Assembly: GCA_905236195.1 (NCBI GenBank)
Contig: CAJOOX010000133.1
Location: 1-19,757, forward strand
Reading direction: 5' to 3'
From: an uncultured Bacteroidales bacterium
Lineage (GTDB): Bacteria; Bacteroidota; Bacteroidia; Bacteroidales; UBA3663
DNA length: 19,757 nucleotides
Part shown: positions 6,206 to 14,484 of the stretch, one piece after another
How the letters are laid out: each line of letters starts with the position of its first letter
How positions within the stretch are numbered: the stretch's first letter is position 1
Translations under genes and position numbers: made by a program
Notes under the pieces: model-generated
Databases searched by the model: none
Seen by the model: the letters and a program-made list of their open reading frames with translations, nothing else
What the model was told of the DNA's origin: nothing

Positions 6206-8104
6206 GTGAAAAAATGGCATATCGAAGACTCCGCCGAACTCTATAACATTCATGGCTGGGGTGTGAATTATTTCGACATCAACGAAAAGGGACACGTAGT
6301 CGTGACTCCCAAGAAAGACGGTGTACAGGTTGATTTGCGCGAAATCATGGACGAGCTGGCACTGCGAGACATCACGGCGCCTGTCCTGCTTCGCTTCCCT
6401 GACATCATTGACAACCGTATCGAAAAGATGTCGGACTGTTTTCGCAAAGCCAGCAAAGAATACGGGTTCAAGGGCACATGCTATTCAGTCTTCCCCATCA
6501 AGGTGAACCAGATGAAGCCCGTGGTTCAGGAAGTGATTGATCACGGCGAGAAATTCAACCTGGGACTGGAAGCCGGCTCCAAGCCGGAACTCCATGCTGT
6601 GATTGCAATGAAACCGGATTCGGATGCGATTATTATCTGCAACGGATACAAAGATGAAAGTTTCATCGAACTCGCATTGACAGCCCAGAAGATGGGGCGC
6701 AGGATCTATCTCGTAGTCGAAAAGCTGAACGAGTTGGATCTGATTGCAGAAATCTCGGAACGACTGCATGTAAGGCCCAATATCGGCATCCGGATCAAAC
6801 TGGCATCCTCCGGTTCGGGCAAATGGGAAGAAAGCGGCGGCGATGCCTCCAAATTCGGACTCACCTCATCCGAGTTGCTGGAAGCATTGGATATGCTGGA
6901 AGAAAAGGGTCTGAACGACTGTCTCAAACTCATCCACTTCCATATCGGCTCCCAAGTGACCAACATCCGTCACGTCAAAACGGCCATCCGCGAGGCGGCC
7001 CAGTTCTATGTGCAGCTTTGGAAATTGGGATTCCATGTTGAGTTTGTAGATGCAGGCGGCGGTCTCGGTGTCGATTACGACGGAACGCGCAGTTCCTCGT
7101 CCGAGAGTTCTGTCAACTATTCCATCCAGGAATATGTGAACGACATCATGTACACACTGATGGAGGAAGCCGACAAGAACGATTTGCCCCATCCGAATAT
7201 CATCACGGAAAGCGGACGCAGTCTGGCGGCCCACCATTCGGTGCTGATTTTCAATGTGCTCGAAACGGCAACGCTGCCCGAGATGCCTGAAGAATGGGAG
7301 GTGGGAGAAAACGACCACCAGCTGGTTAAAGACCTCTACGAAATCTGGGACAATATCAACCAGCGTTCTGCTCTCGAGAACTGGCATGATGCCCAGCAGA
7401 TTCGCGATGAGGTGATACAGCTCTTTTCTCACGGCCTGATCGACCTGAAGACAAGAGCCCAGATTGAAAAACTGTTCTGGAGCGTGACCCGGGAAATCAA
7501 CCAGGTTGCCCAGTCTATGAAACGCCCGCCGGAGGAACTTCATCAGGTGAGCAAGCTGCTTGCCGACAAATATTTCTGCAACTTCTCGCTCTTCCAGTCG
7601 CTCCCCGACTCCTGGGCCATCGATCAGGTCTTTCCCCTCATGCCCATTCAGCGGCTGGACGAAAAACCCGACCGGCACGCCACCATTCAGGATATCACAT
7701 GCGACTCGGACGGCAAGATTCTGAGTTATGTGACGGCCAACAGCATCACCAACTCGCTTCCGGTCCACAGCATAAGAAAAAATGAGGTTTACTACTTCGG
7801 CGTGTTCCTTGTGGGCGCATATCAGGAAATTCTGGGCGATTTGCACAACCTGTTCGGTGACGTTTCTGCGGTTCACATTTCCGTGGACAAGGACGGCTAC
7901 CGCATCGACCAGACCATCGACGGAGAAACCGTAAGCGACGTGCTGAACTGGGCGGAATACGACACCAAGAAACTGGTCCGCACCCTCGAAACCTGGGTCA
8001 CCAAGTCTGTCAAGCAAGGTAAAATTACGTTGCACGAGGGCAAAGAGTTCCTTTCGAACTACAGATCGGGTCTCTACGGTTACACCTACCTGGAACGGGA
8101 CTGA
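6206..8104 (+). CDS. speA: Biosynthetic arginine decarboxylase
   Basis: A 632-residue PLP enzyme that decarboxylates arginine to agmatine, the entry step to putrescine and spermidine in bacteria lacking ornithine decarboxylase. The PLP lysine is Lys99 in VFPIKVNQ. Other family blocks are NLGLEAGSKPEL at 118-129, SGSGKWEESGGDASKFGL in the glycine-rich region, IHFHIGSQ at 243-250, DAGGGLGVDYDGT at 282-294, ESGRS at 335-339 and the active-site Cys499 in DITCDSDG. Length agrees with the family (630-660). It begins with GTG at 6206: the encoded start MKKWHIEDSAELYNI aligns with known N-termini and there is no in-frame ATG nearby. The next gene, 56 bases on, encodes the polyamine dehydrogenase. Confidence 0.96.
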   Translation: MKKWHIEDSAELYNIHGWGVNYFDINEKGHVVVTPKKDGVQVDLREIMDELALRDITAPVLLRFPDIIDNRIEKMSDCFRKASKEYGFKGTCYSVFPIKVNQMKPVVQEVIDHGEKFNLGLEAGSKPELHAVIAMKPDSDAIIICNGYKDESFIELALTAQKMGRRIYLVVEKLNELDLIAEISERLHVRPNIGIRIKLASSGSGKWEESGGDASKFGLTSSELLEALDMLEEKGLNDCLKLIHFHIGSQVTNIRHVKTAIREAAQFYVQLWKLGFHVEFVDAGGGLGVDYDGTRSSSSESSVNYSIQEYVNDIMYTLMEEADKNDLPHPNIITESGRSLAAHHSVLIFNVLETATLPEMPEEWEVGENDHQLVKDLYEIWDNINQRSALENWHDAQQIRDEVIQLFSHGLIDLKTRAQIEKLFWSVTREINQVAQSMKRPPEELHQVSKLLADKYFCNFSLFQSLPDSWAIDQVFPLMPIQRLDEKPDRHATIQDITCDSDGKILSYVTANSITNSLPVHSIRKNEVYYFGVFLVGAYQEILGDLHNLFGDVSAVHISVDKDGYRIDQTIDGETVSDVLNWAEYDTKKLVRTLETWVTKSVKQGKITLHEGKEFLSNYRSGLYGYTYLERD

Positions 8105-8160
8105 CGACAGAAAATTGAAACAGATGCAAATAGCAAAACATTAAAACAGTAAAATCAAAT

Positions 8161-9417
8161 ATGGCTCGAATATTACAAATCGGCTGTGGTGGTGTAGGTA
8201 CCGTAGCAGCACATAAGTTGGCACAAAATGCCGAAATTTTCACCGACATCTGCATTGCATCGAGAACACAGACGAAGTGTGAAAAAGTGAAAGCGGAAAT
8301 CCTTGCAAAATGCAAAGAACGCGGACAGAAAAACATTCCGAATATCACAACTGCGGCCGTGGACGCCGACAACGTACAGGCACTCGTTGCCCTGATGAAA
8401 GAATTCAAACCCGAGCTCTGTATCAACCTCGCCCTCCCCTATCAGGACCTCACCATCATGGATGCCTGTCTGGAAGCCGGAGTAAACTATCTCGACACGG
8501 CAAACTACGAACCTATCGACGAGGCGCATTTCGAATACTCGTGGCAGTGGGCCTATCGCGAGAGATTTGAAAAGGCAGGACTCACTGCAATTCTCGGCTG
8601 CGGTTTTGACCCCGGCGTATCGGGTGTATATACGGCTTATGCAGCGAAACACCACTTCGACGAAATCCAATATCTCGACATCGTTGACTGCAATGCCGGC
8701 AACCATCACAAGGCGTTTGCCACCAACTTCAACCCGGAAATCAACATTCGCGAGATTACCCAGAAAGGACTGTATTACGAAAACGGCAAATGGATTGAAA
8801 CCGAACCGCTCGAGATCCACCAGCCTCTCACCTATCCCAATATCGGTCCCCGCGAGAGCTATCTGCTCCACCATGAGGAACTGGAGAGTCTGGTTATCAA
8901 CTTCCCCACAATCAAACGCGGACGTTTCTGGATGACCTTCGGCCAGCAATATCTCACCTATCTTGACTGCATCCAGAATCTCGGCATGAGCCGCATTGAC
9001 GAAATCACCTATGAAGCGCCTCTGGCTGACGACCCCGACAAGAAGGTGAAGGTGAAGATTGTGCCTCTGCAATTCCTCAAAGCAGTGCTTCCCAATCCTC
9101 AGGACCTCGGCGAGAACTATGAGGGTGAAACCTCGATAGGCTGCCGCATACGCGGATTGAAGGACGGCAAGGAACACACCTATTACGTCTATAACAACTG
9201 CAGCCACCAGGAAGCCTATAAGGAAACAGGAATGCAGGGCGTAAGCTACACCACCGGCGTTCCCGCAATGATCGGGGCCATGATGTTCGTCAAGGGCATC
9301 TGGAAGAAACCCGGTGTACACAACGTGGAGGAATTCGATCCGGACCCCTTTATGGAACAGCTCAACATCCAGGGACTTCCGTGGCACGAAATCCACGACG
9401 GCAACCTCGAATTATAA
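8161..9417 (+). CDS. Carboxy(nor)spermidine synthase (saccharopine dehydrogenase family)
   Basis: A 418-residue NAD(P)-dependent enzyme. The N-terminal Rossmann motif is IGCGGVGTVAAHKLA at residues 7-21, followed by the family blocks ASRTQTKCEKV, INLALPYQDL, DTANYEP and GCGFDPGVSGVYTAYA. The sequence fits carboxynorspermidine/carboxyspermidine dehydrogenases, which condense a diamine (putrescine or diaminopropane) with aspartate semialdehyde. The product is then decarboxylated by NspC-type enzymes to spermidine. Lysine-pathway saccharopine dehydrogenase is the alternative in the same family, but the position 56 bases after speA argues for the polyamine role. The nspC-type decarboxylase and the agmatine-to-putrescine enzymes are not in this window. 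Confidence 0.9.
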   Translation: MARILQIGCGGVGTVAAHKLAQNAEIFTDICIASRTQTKCEKVKAEILAKCKERGQKNIPNITTAAVDADNVQALVALMKEFKPELCINLALPYQDLTIMDACLEAGVNYLDTANYEPIDEAHFEYSWQWAYRERFEKAGLTAILGCGFDPGVSGVYTAYAAKHHFDEIQYLDIVDCNAGNHHKAFATNFNPEINIREITQKGLYYENGKWIETEPLEIHQPLTYPNIGPRESYLLHHEELESLVINFPTIKRGRFWMTFGQQYLTYLDCIQNLGMSRIDEITYEAPLADDPDKKVKVKIVPLQFLKAVLPNPQDLGENYEGETSIGCRIRGLKDGKEHTYYVYNNCSHQEAYKETGMQGVSYTTGVPAMIGAMMFVKGIWKKPGVHNVEEFDPDPFMEQLNIQGLPWHEIHDGNLEL

Positions 9418-9461
9418 TTAAATAAAACAGTATTTTGCCTTCCATATAAATTTTGACTGAC

Positions 9462-11192
9462 ATGGCAACTGCTCTAGAAAATATCGAAGAAAAGAAAGGC
9501 CTCAATTTTATCGAAGAGGCCATCGCTGCCGACATTGAGGCCGGCAAAGTTAAGAACTCTCCTACTCAGGTGGTGCACACCCGTTTCCCACCCGAGCCTA
9601 ACGGATATCTCCACATCGGACATGCCAAAGCCATATGCATGGACTTCGGTGCCGCCCGGAAGTTCGGCGGCAAATGCAACTTGCGTTTCGATGACACCAA
9701 TCCCTCCAAGGAAGATACCGAATATGTAGATGCAATCCAGGAAGACATCCATTGGCTGGGCTTTGACTGGGAAGACCGCAAATACTATGCATCGGACTAT
9801 TTCCAGCAGCTTTGGGATCTTGCAGAAGAAATGATCAAGCGGGGTCTGGCCTACGTCGATGAGCTTTCAGCCGAGGAAATTGCTGCCCAAAAAGGCACAC
9901 CCACAACCCCCGGTCAGGAATCGCCCTACCGCAACCGTCCCGTCGAGGAATCGCTGGACCTCTTTCGCCGCATGAACAAAGGCGAGTTCGCTGAAGGAAC
10001 AAAGACCCTCAGAGCCAAGATTGACATGGCCAATCCCAACATGCACTTCAGGGATCCCATCATGTACCGTATCATAGATCACCCGCATCACAGAACCGGT
10101 ACAAAATGGCATGCCTACCCCATGTATGACTTCGCTCACGGGCAGTCAGACTTCTTCGAGGGCATCACCCATTCCATCTGTACCCTCGAATTTGAAGTTC
10201 ACCGTCCTCTCTATAATTATTTCGCCAAGGTGCTGGCCGACATCAAGGGTACAACGTATGTACCCCGTCAGATTGAATTCAACCGCCTGAACATGACCTA
10301 CACGATGATGTCGAAGCGCAAACTTCTGGCATGCGTCAAGGAAGGACTGGTTCGCGGCTGGGATGACCCCCGCATGCCTACCCTCTGCGGATTGCGCCGC
10401 CGAGGCTACACCTCCGATTCGATACACAGCTTCATCGACACCATCGGCTATACCAAGTACGATGGTATGATTTCCATCAAACTGCTCGAACATGCTGTAC
10501 GCGAAGACCTCAACAAACATGCGCTCCGCGTGATGGGTGTGGTGGATCCAGTCAAACTGACCATTACCAATTACCCCGAAGGTAAAGTCGAGATGATGGA
10601 AATGGAGAACAACCCGGAAGAACCGGAAGCCGGCACACATAAAATGCCATTCTCCCGCGAACTGTACATCGAACGCGAAGATTTCCAGGAAGTGGCCGAA
10701 AAGAAATTCTTCCGCCTTACAATCGACAAAGAAGTGCGTCTGAAGAGCGCCTACATTATCAAGTGCACCGGGGTTGTGAAGGATGAGAACGGTACCATCA
10801 CCGAGATTCTCTGCACCTACGATCCCGACTCGAAGAGCGGTATGCCCGGTGCCGACCGCAAGGTGAAAGGTACGCTCCACTGGGTGAGCCGGAAAGAAGC
10901 CGTGCCCGTAGAAGTCCGTCTGTACGATAATCTTTTCACGGTGGAGGATCCCTCTGCCGACGAACGCGATTTCCGCGAGCTGCTCAATCCTCAAAGCGAG
11001 GTGGTTCTGCCTTGTGCCTATCTGGAGCCCTGGGCTGCAGAACAGGCTCGCAAACGGGTCGGCGCTTCCCACATTTCGACCGAGAACCGTTATTATCAGT
11101 TCCAGCGCATAGGCTACTTCTGCGTCGATTACGACACCACAGAAGACCATATCGTGTTCAACCGCACCGTTCTGCTCCGAGACTCGAAATAA
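9462..11192 (+). CDS. glnS: Glutamine--tRNA ligase
   Basis: A 576-residue class I aminoacyl-tRNA synthetase that charges tRNA-Gln. Key motifs: RFPPEPNGYLHIGHAKAI with the HIGH signature at residues 51-54, RFDDTNP, the PYRNRP and FRDPIMYRI blocks typical of GlnRS, DFAHGQSD, and the KMSKS-equivalent MMSKR at 282-286. The C-terminal beta-barrel anticodon-binding half reaches HIVFNRTVLLRDSK. The ATG at 9462 (MATALENIEEKK) is preferred over an in-frame TTG at 9453. Size agrees with the usual bacterial enzyme (about 550-580). It lies 44 bases after the dehydrogenase gene. Its TAA overlaps the start of the following TPR gene (TAATG). Confidence 0.96.
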   Translation: MATALENIEEKKGLNFIEEAIAADIEAGKVKNSPTQVVHTRFPPEPNGYLHIGHAKAICMDFGAARKFGGKCNLRFDDTNPSKEDTEYVDAIQEDIHWLGFDWEDRKYYASDYFQQLWDLAEEMIKRGLAYVDELSAEEIAAQKGTPTTPGQESPYRNRPVEESLDLFRRMNKGEFAEGTKTLRAKIDMANPNMHFRDPIMYRIIDHPHHRTGTKWHAYPMYDFAHGQSDFFEGITHSICTLEFEVHRPLYNYFAKVLADIKGTTYVPRQIEFNRLNMTYTMMSKRKLLACVKEGLVRGWDDPRMPTLCGLRRRGYTSDSIHSFIDTIGYTKYDGMISIKLLEHAVREDLNKHALRVMGVVDPVKLTITNYPEGKVEMMEMENNPEEPEAGTHKMPFSRELYIEREDFQEVAEKKFFRLTIDKEVRLKSAYIIKCTGVVKDENGTITEILCTYDPDSKSGMPGADRKVKGTLHWVSRKEAVPVEVRLYDNLFTVEDPSADERDFRELLNPQSEVVLPCAYLEPWAAEQARKRVGASHISTENRYYQFQRIGYFCVDYDTTEDHIVFNRTVLLRDSK

Positions 11193-11776
11193 TGACATTA
11201 TTAGAAGAAAGAAACATTCGTGCATACGACCTGTGGCGGTTGGCGTTGCAGCAGAAAAACATCGACGATAGGATTGAACTTTTGGAGAAATCCTCCGCCC
11301 TCGATGCCTATCGGCCTAACGTTTGGCATGCGCTTGCGAAGTGCTATTACAATGTGAATCGCTACAATGACTGCGAACGTGCCATCAACCTCGGATTGTT
11401 GATTGACGAACACAATGAATTCCTTCTGAAAGATAAAATGTGGTTCGAACTGGATCGGGGCAATACTCCTGCCGCCATCGAGGCCATCGACAAGATGCCC
11501 GTTCCGGCCAAAACCAGAGAACGGAATGAAAGGGCCCGGCTCCGCATTTCGATTCTCATCACTGCCAATCGTTTCGAGGAGGCGCTCGAGGACCTGACCA
11601 AACTGACAAACAGGCCTCATCCTGCTATGGAAGATTTGGCGGACCTCGGCCGGCTGGCTGAACAGATGGACCGACAGGAAACGGCTCTCGATGCCTTTAC
11701 CAGACTCCGTAAAATGCATCCCAAAGACAAAAGCCTGGCACGTGTCGTGGAAGACTTTTTTCTGAGACATCCTTAA
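11192..11776 (+). CDS. TPR-repeat protein of unknown function
   Basis: A 194-residue, all-helical soluble protein without a signal peptide. Tetratricopeptide-like repeats are visible at about residues 41-71 (RPNVWHALAKCYYNVNRYND then CERAINLGL) and 144-177 (MEDLADLGRLAEQMDRQETA then LDAFTRLRKMHPKD), with a degenerate repeat between. TPR proteins are protein-binding scaffolds; the partner is unknown. The start at 11192 shares a base with the glnS stop (TAATG), which indicates translational coupling. The frame remains open upstream inside glnS, but that part is an arginine-rich shadow of glnS. A role linked to glnS is suggested only by this overlap. Confidence 0.82.
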   Translation: MTLLEERNIRAYDLWRLALQQKNIDDRIELLEKSSALDAYRPNVWHALAKCYYNVNRYNDCERAINLGLLIDEHNEFLLKDKMWFELDRGNTPAAIEAIDKMPVPAKTRERNERARLRISILITANRFEEALEDLTKLTNRPHPAMEDLADLGRLAEQMDRQETALDAFTRLRKMHPKDKSLARVVEDFFLRHP

Positions 11777-11810
11777 GAACATCTATAAACAGCATATTTA
11801 TCTGCATTGC

Positions 11811-12455
11811 ATGGAAGAATTATATCAATGGATCAGTGAGAATATGAACTACGGAGTGATAACCTTCTTCATGGCCGTCGAAAGTTCGTTCATCCCCTTC
11901 CCCTCTGAAATCATCATGATACCGGCGGCTTACCTGGCTGTCACCGAAGGCGAAATGAGTCTTCCTATGGTCGTACTGTTCGGAACGCTGGGAGCCATCA
12001 TCGGGGCACTGGTCAACTACGGACTGGCCTGGTGGCTGGGACGGCCCATCGTCTATAAATTTGCGAACTCCAAATTAGGACATATGTGTCTCATCACCGA
12101 ACGCAAGGTCGTGGAGGCAGAACAGTATTTTGACCGGCACGGGGCCGTATCGACCTTTGTAGGACGCCTGATTCCTGCCATCCGACAACTCATCTCTATC
12201 CCTGCCGGACTGGCCAAGATGAAACTTCGCACCTTCCTCCTCTTCACCTTCCTCGGTGCTGCTGCGTGGAACACCGTGCTGGTTGCGCTGGGTGCCGTTT
12301 TAGGCAAATCAATCGGTCCGGATGCCGTGATTGCAAAAGTTGAAGAATACAGCGGATACTTTAAGGCAGGACTGGCGGTAGTGATTGTAATCGGACTGGC
12401 CTGGTGGATCAAAGAGATAATTAAAGCAAATCGGGAAACAAACGCTAAACAATGA
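11811..12455 (+). CDS. DedA family integral membrane protein
   Basis: A 214-residue inner-membrane protein of the DedA/SNARE-associated superfamily, members of which act in lipid-carrier or phospholipid flipping and in envelope and proton-gradient homeostasis. Visible: an N-terminal re-entrant-type segment with ESSFIPFPSEIIMIPAAYL at residues 24-42, a second segment LFGTLGAIIGALVNYGLAWWLGR, the signature FVGRLIPAIRQLISIPAG (conserved Gly/Arg/Pro/Arg) at about 117-134, then two more hydrophobic spans and a basic C-terminal tail. Its TGA overlaps the tgt ATG (ATGA). The specific substrate is not deducible here. Confidence 0.92.
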   Translation: MEELYQWISENMNYGVITFFMAVESSFIPFPSEIIMIPAAYLAVTEGEMSLPMVVLFGTLGAIIGALVNYGLAWWLGRPIVYKFANSKLGHMCLITERKVVEAEQYFDRHGAVSTFVGRLIPAIRQLISIPAGLAKMKLRTFLLFTFLGAAAWNTVLVALGAVLGKSIGPDAVIAKVEEYSGYFKAGLAVVIVIGLAWWIKEIIKANRETNAKQ

Positions 12456-13582
12456 CTTTCGAACTACAAGGAACCGATTCCAATTCGTGGGCCCGTGCAG
12501 GACGCATTGAGACGGACCACGGGACCATCCTTACTCCGATATTCATGCCCGTTGGCACAGTGGGCAGCGTGAAGTGTCTTCATTTCCATGAACTCAAAGA
12601 GGAAGTGAAGGCACAAATCATACTCGGCAACACCTACCATCTCTACCTGCGACCCGGTCTGGATGTGCTCTCCGAGGCTGGAGGATTACACAAATTCAAC
12701 GGCTGGGACCGCCCCATTCTGACCGATAGCGGAGGGTTTCAGGTCTTTTCCCTGGCAGAAAACCGCAAACTCACAGAAGAAGGTGCTGTGTTCCGCAGCC
12801 ACATCGACGGGTCGAAACATATGTTCTCCCCCGAACGTGTCATGGATATCGAACGCACCATTGGTGCCGACATCATGATGGCTTTTGACGAATGTCCTCC
12901 CGGTCAGTCCGACTACAGCTACGCCCGCAAATCACTCGACCTGACAGAACGATGGTTAGACCGCTGTATCGCCCGGTACAACGAAACGGAATGTCCCTAC
13001 GGATACCATCAGAGCCTTTTCCCAATCGTCCAGGGCTGCACCTATCCCGACCTGCGACGGCGTGCTGCCGAGAATGTAGCCGAAAAGGGCTGCGACGGTA
13101 ATGCAATCGGGGGACTGGCCGTAGGAGAACCTACCGAGAAAATGTACGAAATGATTGAAATTGTGAACGAAATACTGCCCAAGGACAAACCCCGCTACCT
13201 GATGGGGGTCGGAACGCCTGCCAACATCCTTGAGGGCATAGAACGCGGTGTGGATATGTTCGACTGCGTAATGCCTACCCGCAACGGACGAAACGGCATG
13301 TTATTCACGCGTCACGGCATCATGAATATGAAAAATGCCAAGTGGGCTCACGACTTCTCCCCCATCCAGGAGGACGGTCCCGCAGAAGTTGACCGACAGT
13401 ATTCGAAAGCCTATCTCCGGCATCTCTTCCACGCCGAGGAGTTTTTAGCCCTCCAAATTGCTTCCATCCACAACCTGGCCTTCTATCTGTGGCTGGTGGG
13501 TGAAGCCCGGAAGCATATTCTCGAAGGGGACTTCAAGAGTTGGAAGACACAAACATTAGAAGAAATCACACAACGCTTATGA
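12452..13582 (+). CDS. tgt: Queuine/preQ1 tRNA-guanine transglycosylase, lacking the zinc-site cysteines
   Basis: A 376-residue enzyme that exchanges G34 of tRNA-Asp, Asn, His and Tyr for preQ1 in queuosine synthesis. Substrate-site motifs are intact: LTDSGGFQVFSL with Asp92, MAFDECPP, the IGGLAVGEP loop at 219-227, and the nucleophile Asp271 in FDCVMPTRNGRNG. The usual C-terminal zinc site (CxCxxC followed by His) is not intact: aligned on the following YSKAYLRHL, the three cysteine positions are Gly309, Ala311 and Asp314, while the histidine (His340 in ASIHNL) remains. Length is normal. It overlaps dedA by ATGA and the S66 peptidase gene by ATGA, so the three form one translationally coupled unit. 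Confidence 0.95.
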   Translation: MTFELQGTDSNSWARAGRIETDHGTILTPIFMPVGTVGSVKCLHFHELKEEVKAQIILGNTYHLYLRPGLDVLSEAGGLHKFNGWDRPILTDSGGFQVFSLAENRKLTEEGAVFRSHIDGSKHMFSPERVMDIERTIGADIMMAFDECPPGQSDYSYARKSLDLTERWLDRCIARYNETECPYGYHQSLFPIVQGCTYPDLRRRAAENVAEKGCDGNAIGGLAVGEPTEKMYEMIEIVNEILPKDKPRYLMGVGTPANILEGIERGVDMFDCVMPTRNGRNGMLFTRHGIMNMKNAKWAHDFSPIQEDGPAEVDRQYSKAYLRHLFHAEEFLALQIASIHNLAFYLWLVGEARKHILEGDFKSWKTQTLEEITQRL

Positions 13583-14442
13583 AAATCCGTATCATCTCAC
13601 CGGCAGGTCATATCGACCAGCAAGTCATGGCCGCAGGTGCCGACACATTGCGCAGTTGGGGTATGGACGTGGACTTCTCGCTCCACGCCAAAGGTCAATA
13701 CGGCAGGTATGCAGGTACGCCTCAGGCCCGTGCTTTTGACATCATCGATGCTCTTAACGATACATCCGTCGACATCCTTTGGTGCTCTCGTGGCGGATAT
13801 GGCGCCCAGCAGATTTTGGATCTCATTCCTGTCGATTTGGTAGCCCATGCCAACAAGCCTGTAATCGGATTCAGCGATATCACTTGTCTGCACGCCTTTT
13901 GGCAGAAGGCAGGCGTAGCATCCGTTCATGCTCCCATGATGCGGCATTTGGCCGAATACCCCGACCATCGTACCACCCAGGCCCTTCACAACATGCTGCT
14001 TTTCTATCAGGGCAAAGGAGTTTGGCCGCGTCAGAATGACTTGCTGCGCTACAACCGCAACCCCATGAACCTCCTTGCCGACCAGCACGTGACAGCCCCC
14101 GTCATCGGCGGTAACTTCGCAAATATCAGCGCCCTCCACGGAACGCCCTATGACTTCGACTACGAGGGAAAAATCCTTTTTATCGAAGACATCGGCGAAT
14201 CGCCCTACAAAATCGACCGAATGATGAACAGCCTGAAACTGGCAGGTATCCTTGACGACCTGCGCGGGTTGCTCGTCGGACAGATGACAGGCTGCGATGA
14301 AGATCCTGAAATGCCGCGTCCGCTCATGGAAACCATCCGCGAGATGCTGCAACCCTATCAGATTCCGGTCCGTTTCGATGTGCCTGTCGGCCACGTTATC
14401 GAAAATTATCCTGTCGTTGAAGGGGCACTTTACACAATATAA
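13579..14442 (+). CDS. LD-carboxypeptidase (peptidase family S66)
   Basis: A 287-residue serine peptidase of the LdcA/MccF family. In most relatives it removes the terminal D-Ala from peptidoglycan tetrapeptides during murein recycling; some members instead cleave microcin C-type antibiotics. The catalytic triad is visible: Ser99 in GFSDIT, Glu203 in FIEDIGE and His272 in VGHVIENYP. The substrate-loop motif WCSRGGYGAQQIL is also present. The ATG at 13579 is preferred because the protein then begins MKIRIISPAG like relatives and overlaps the tgt stop as ATGA; the frame is open 13 codons further upstream inside tgt. No signal peptide, so cytoplasmic. Confidence 0.93.
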   Translation: MKIRIISPAGHIDQQVMAAGADTLRSWGMDVDFSLHAKGQYGRYAGTPQARAFDIIDALNDTSVDILWCSRGGYGAQQILDLIPVDLVAHANKPVIGFSDITCLHAFWQKAGVASVHAPMMRHLAEYPDHRTTQALHNMLLFYQGKGVWPRQNDLLRYNRNPMNLLADQHVTAPVIGGNFANISALHGTPYDFDYEGKILFIEDIGESPYKIDRMMNSLKLAGILDDLRGLLVGQMTGCDEDPEMPRPLMETIREMLQPYQIPVRFDVPVGHVIENYPVVEGALYTI

Positions 14443-14455
14443 ATTGCGCGTGAAC

Positions 14456-14476
14456 GTTATATCTTGAGAATATAAC
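14456..14476. promoter_or_regulatory. Perfect 7-bp dyad before the polysaccharide export operon
   Basis: GTTATAT (14456-14462) and ATATAAC (14470-14476) are exact inverted repeats separated by CTTGAGA. The right arm ends eight bases before the ATG of the SLBB gene. The left arm overlaps TATCTTGA, a partial match to the Bacteroidetes -7 box TAnnTTTG, so the site could be an operator on the promoter or an RNA hairpin at the translation start. Confidence 0.45.
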
Positions 14477-14484
14477 CAGATTAT

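Noticed and set aside
8173..9396. Long minus-strand open frame (407 codons) antisense to the dehydrogenase gene, and similar ones at 2666-4024 (+), 6866-8035 (-), 10146-11225 (-) and 17254-18219 (-)
   Set aside because: Each lies wholly opposite a gene with clear family motifs, has no recognisable domain of its own, and follows from G/C-rich third codon positions that keep the opposite frame open.
9453..9461. TTG start for glnS at 9453
   Set aside because: An in-frame ATG three codons later begins a normal N-terminus; the TTG is less likely.
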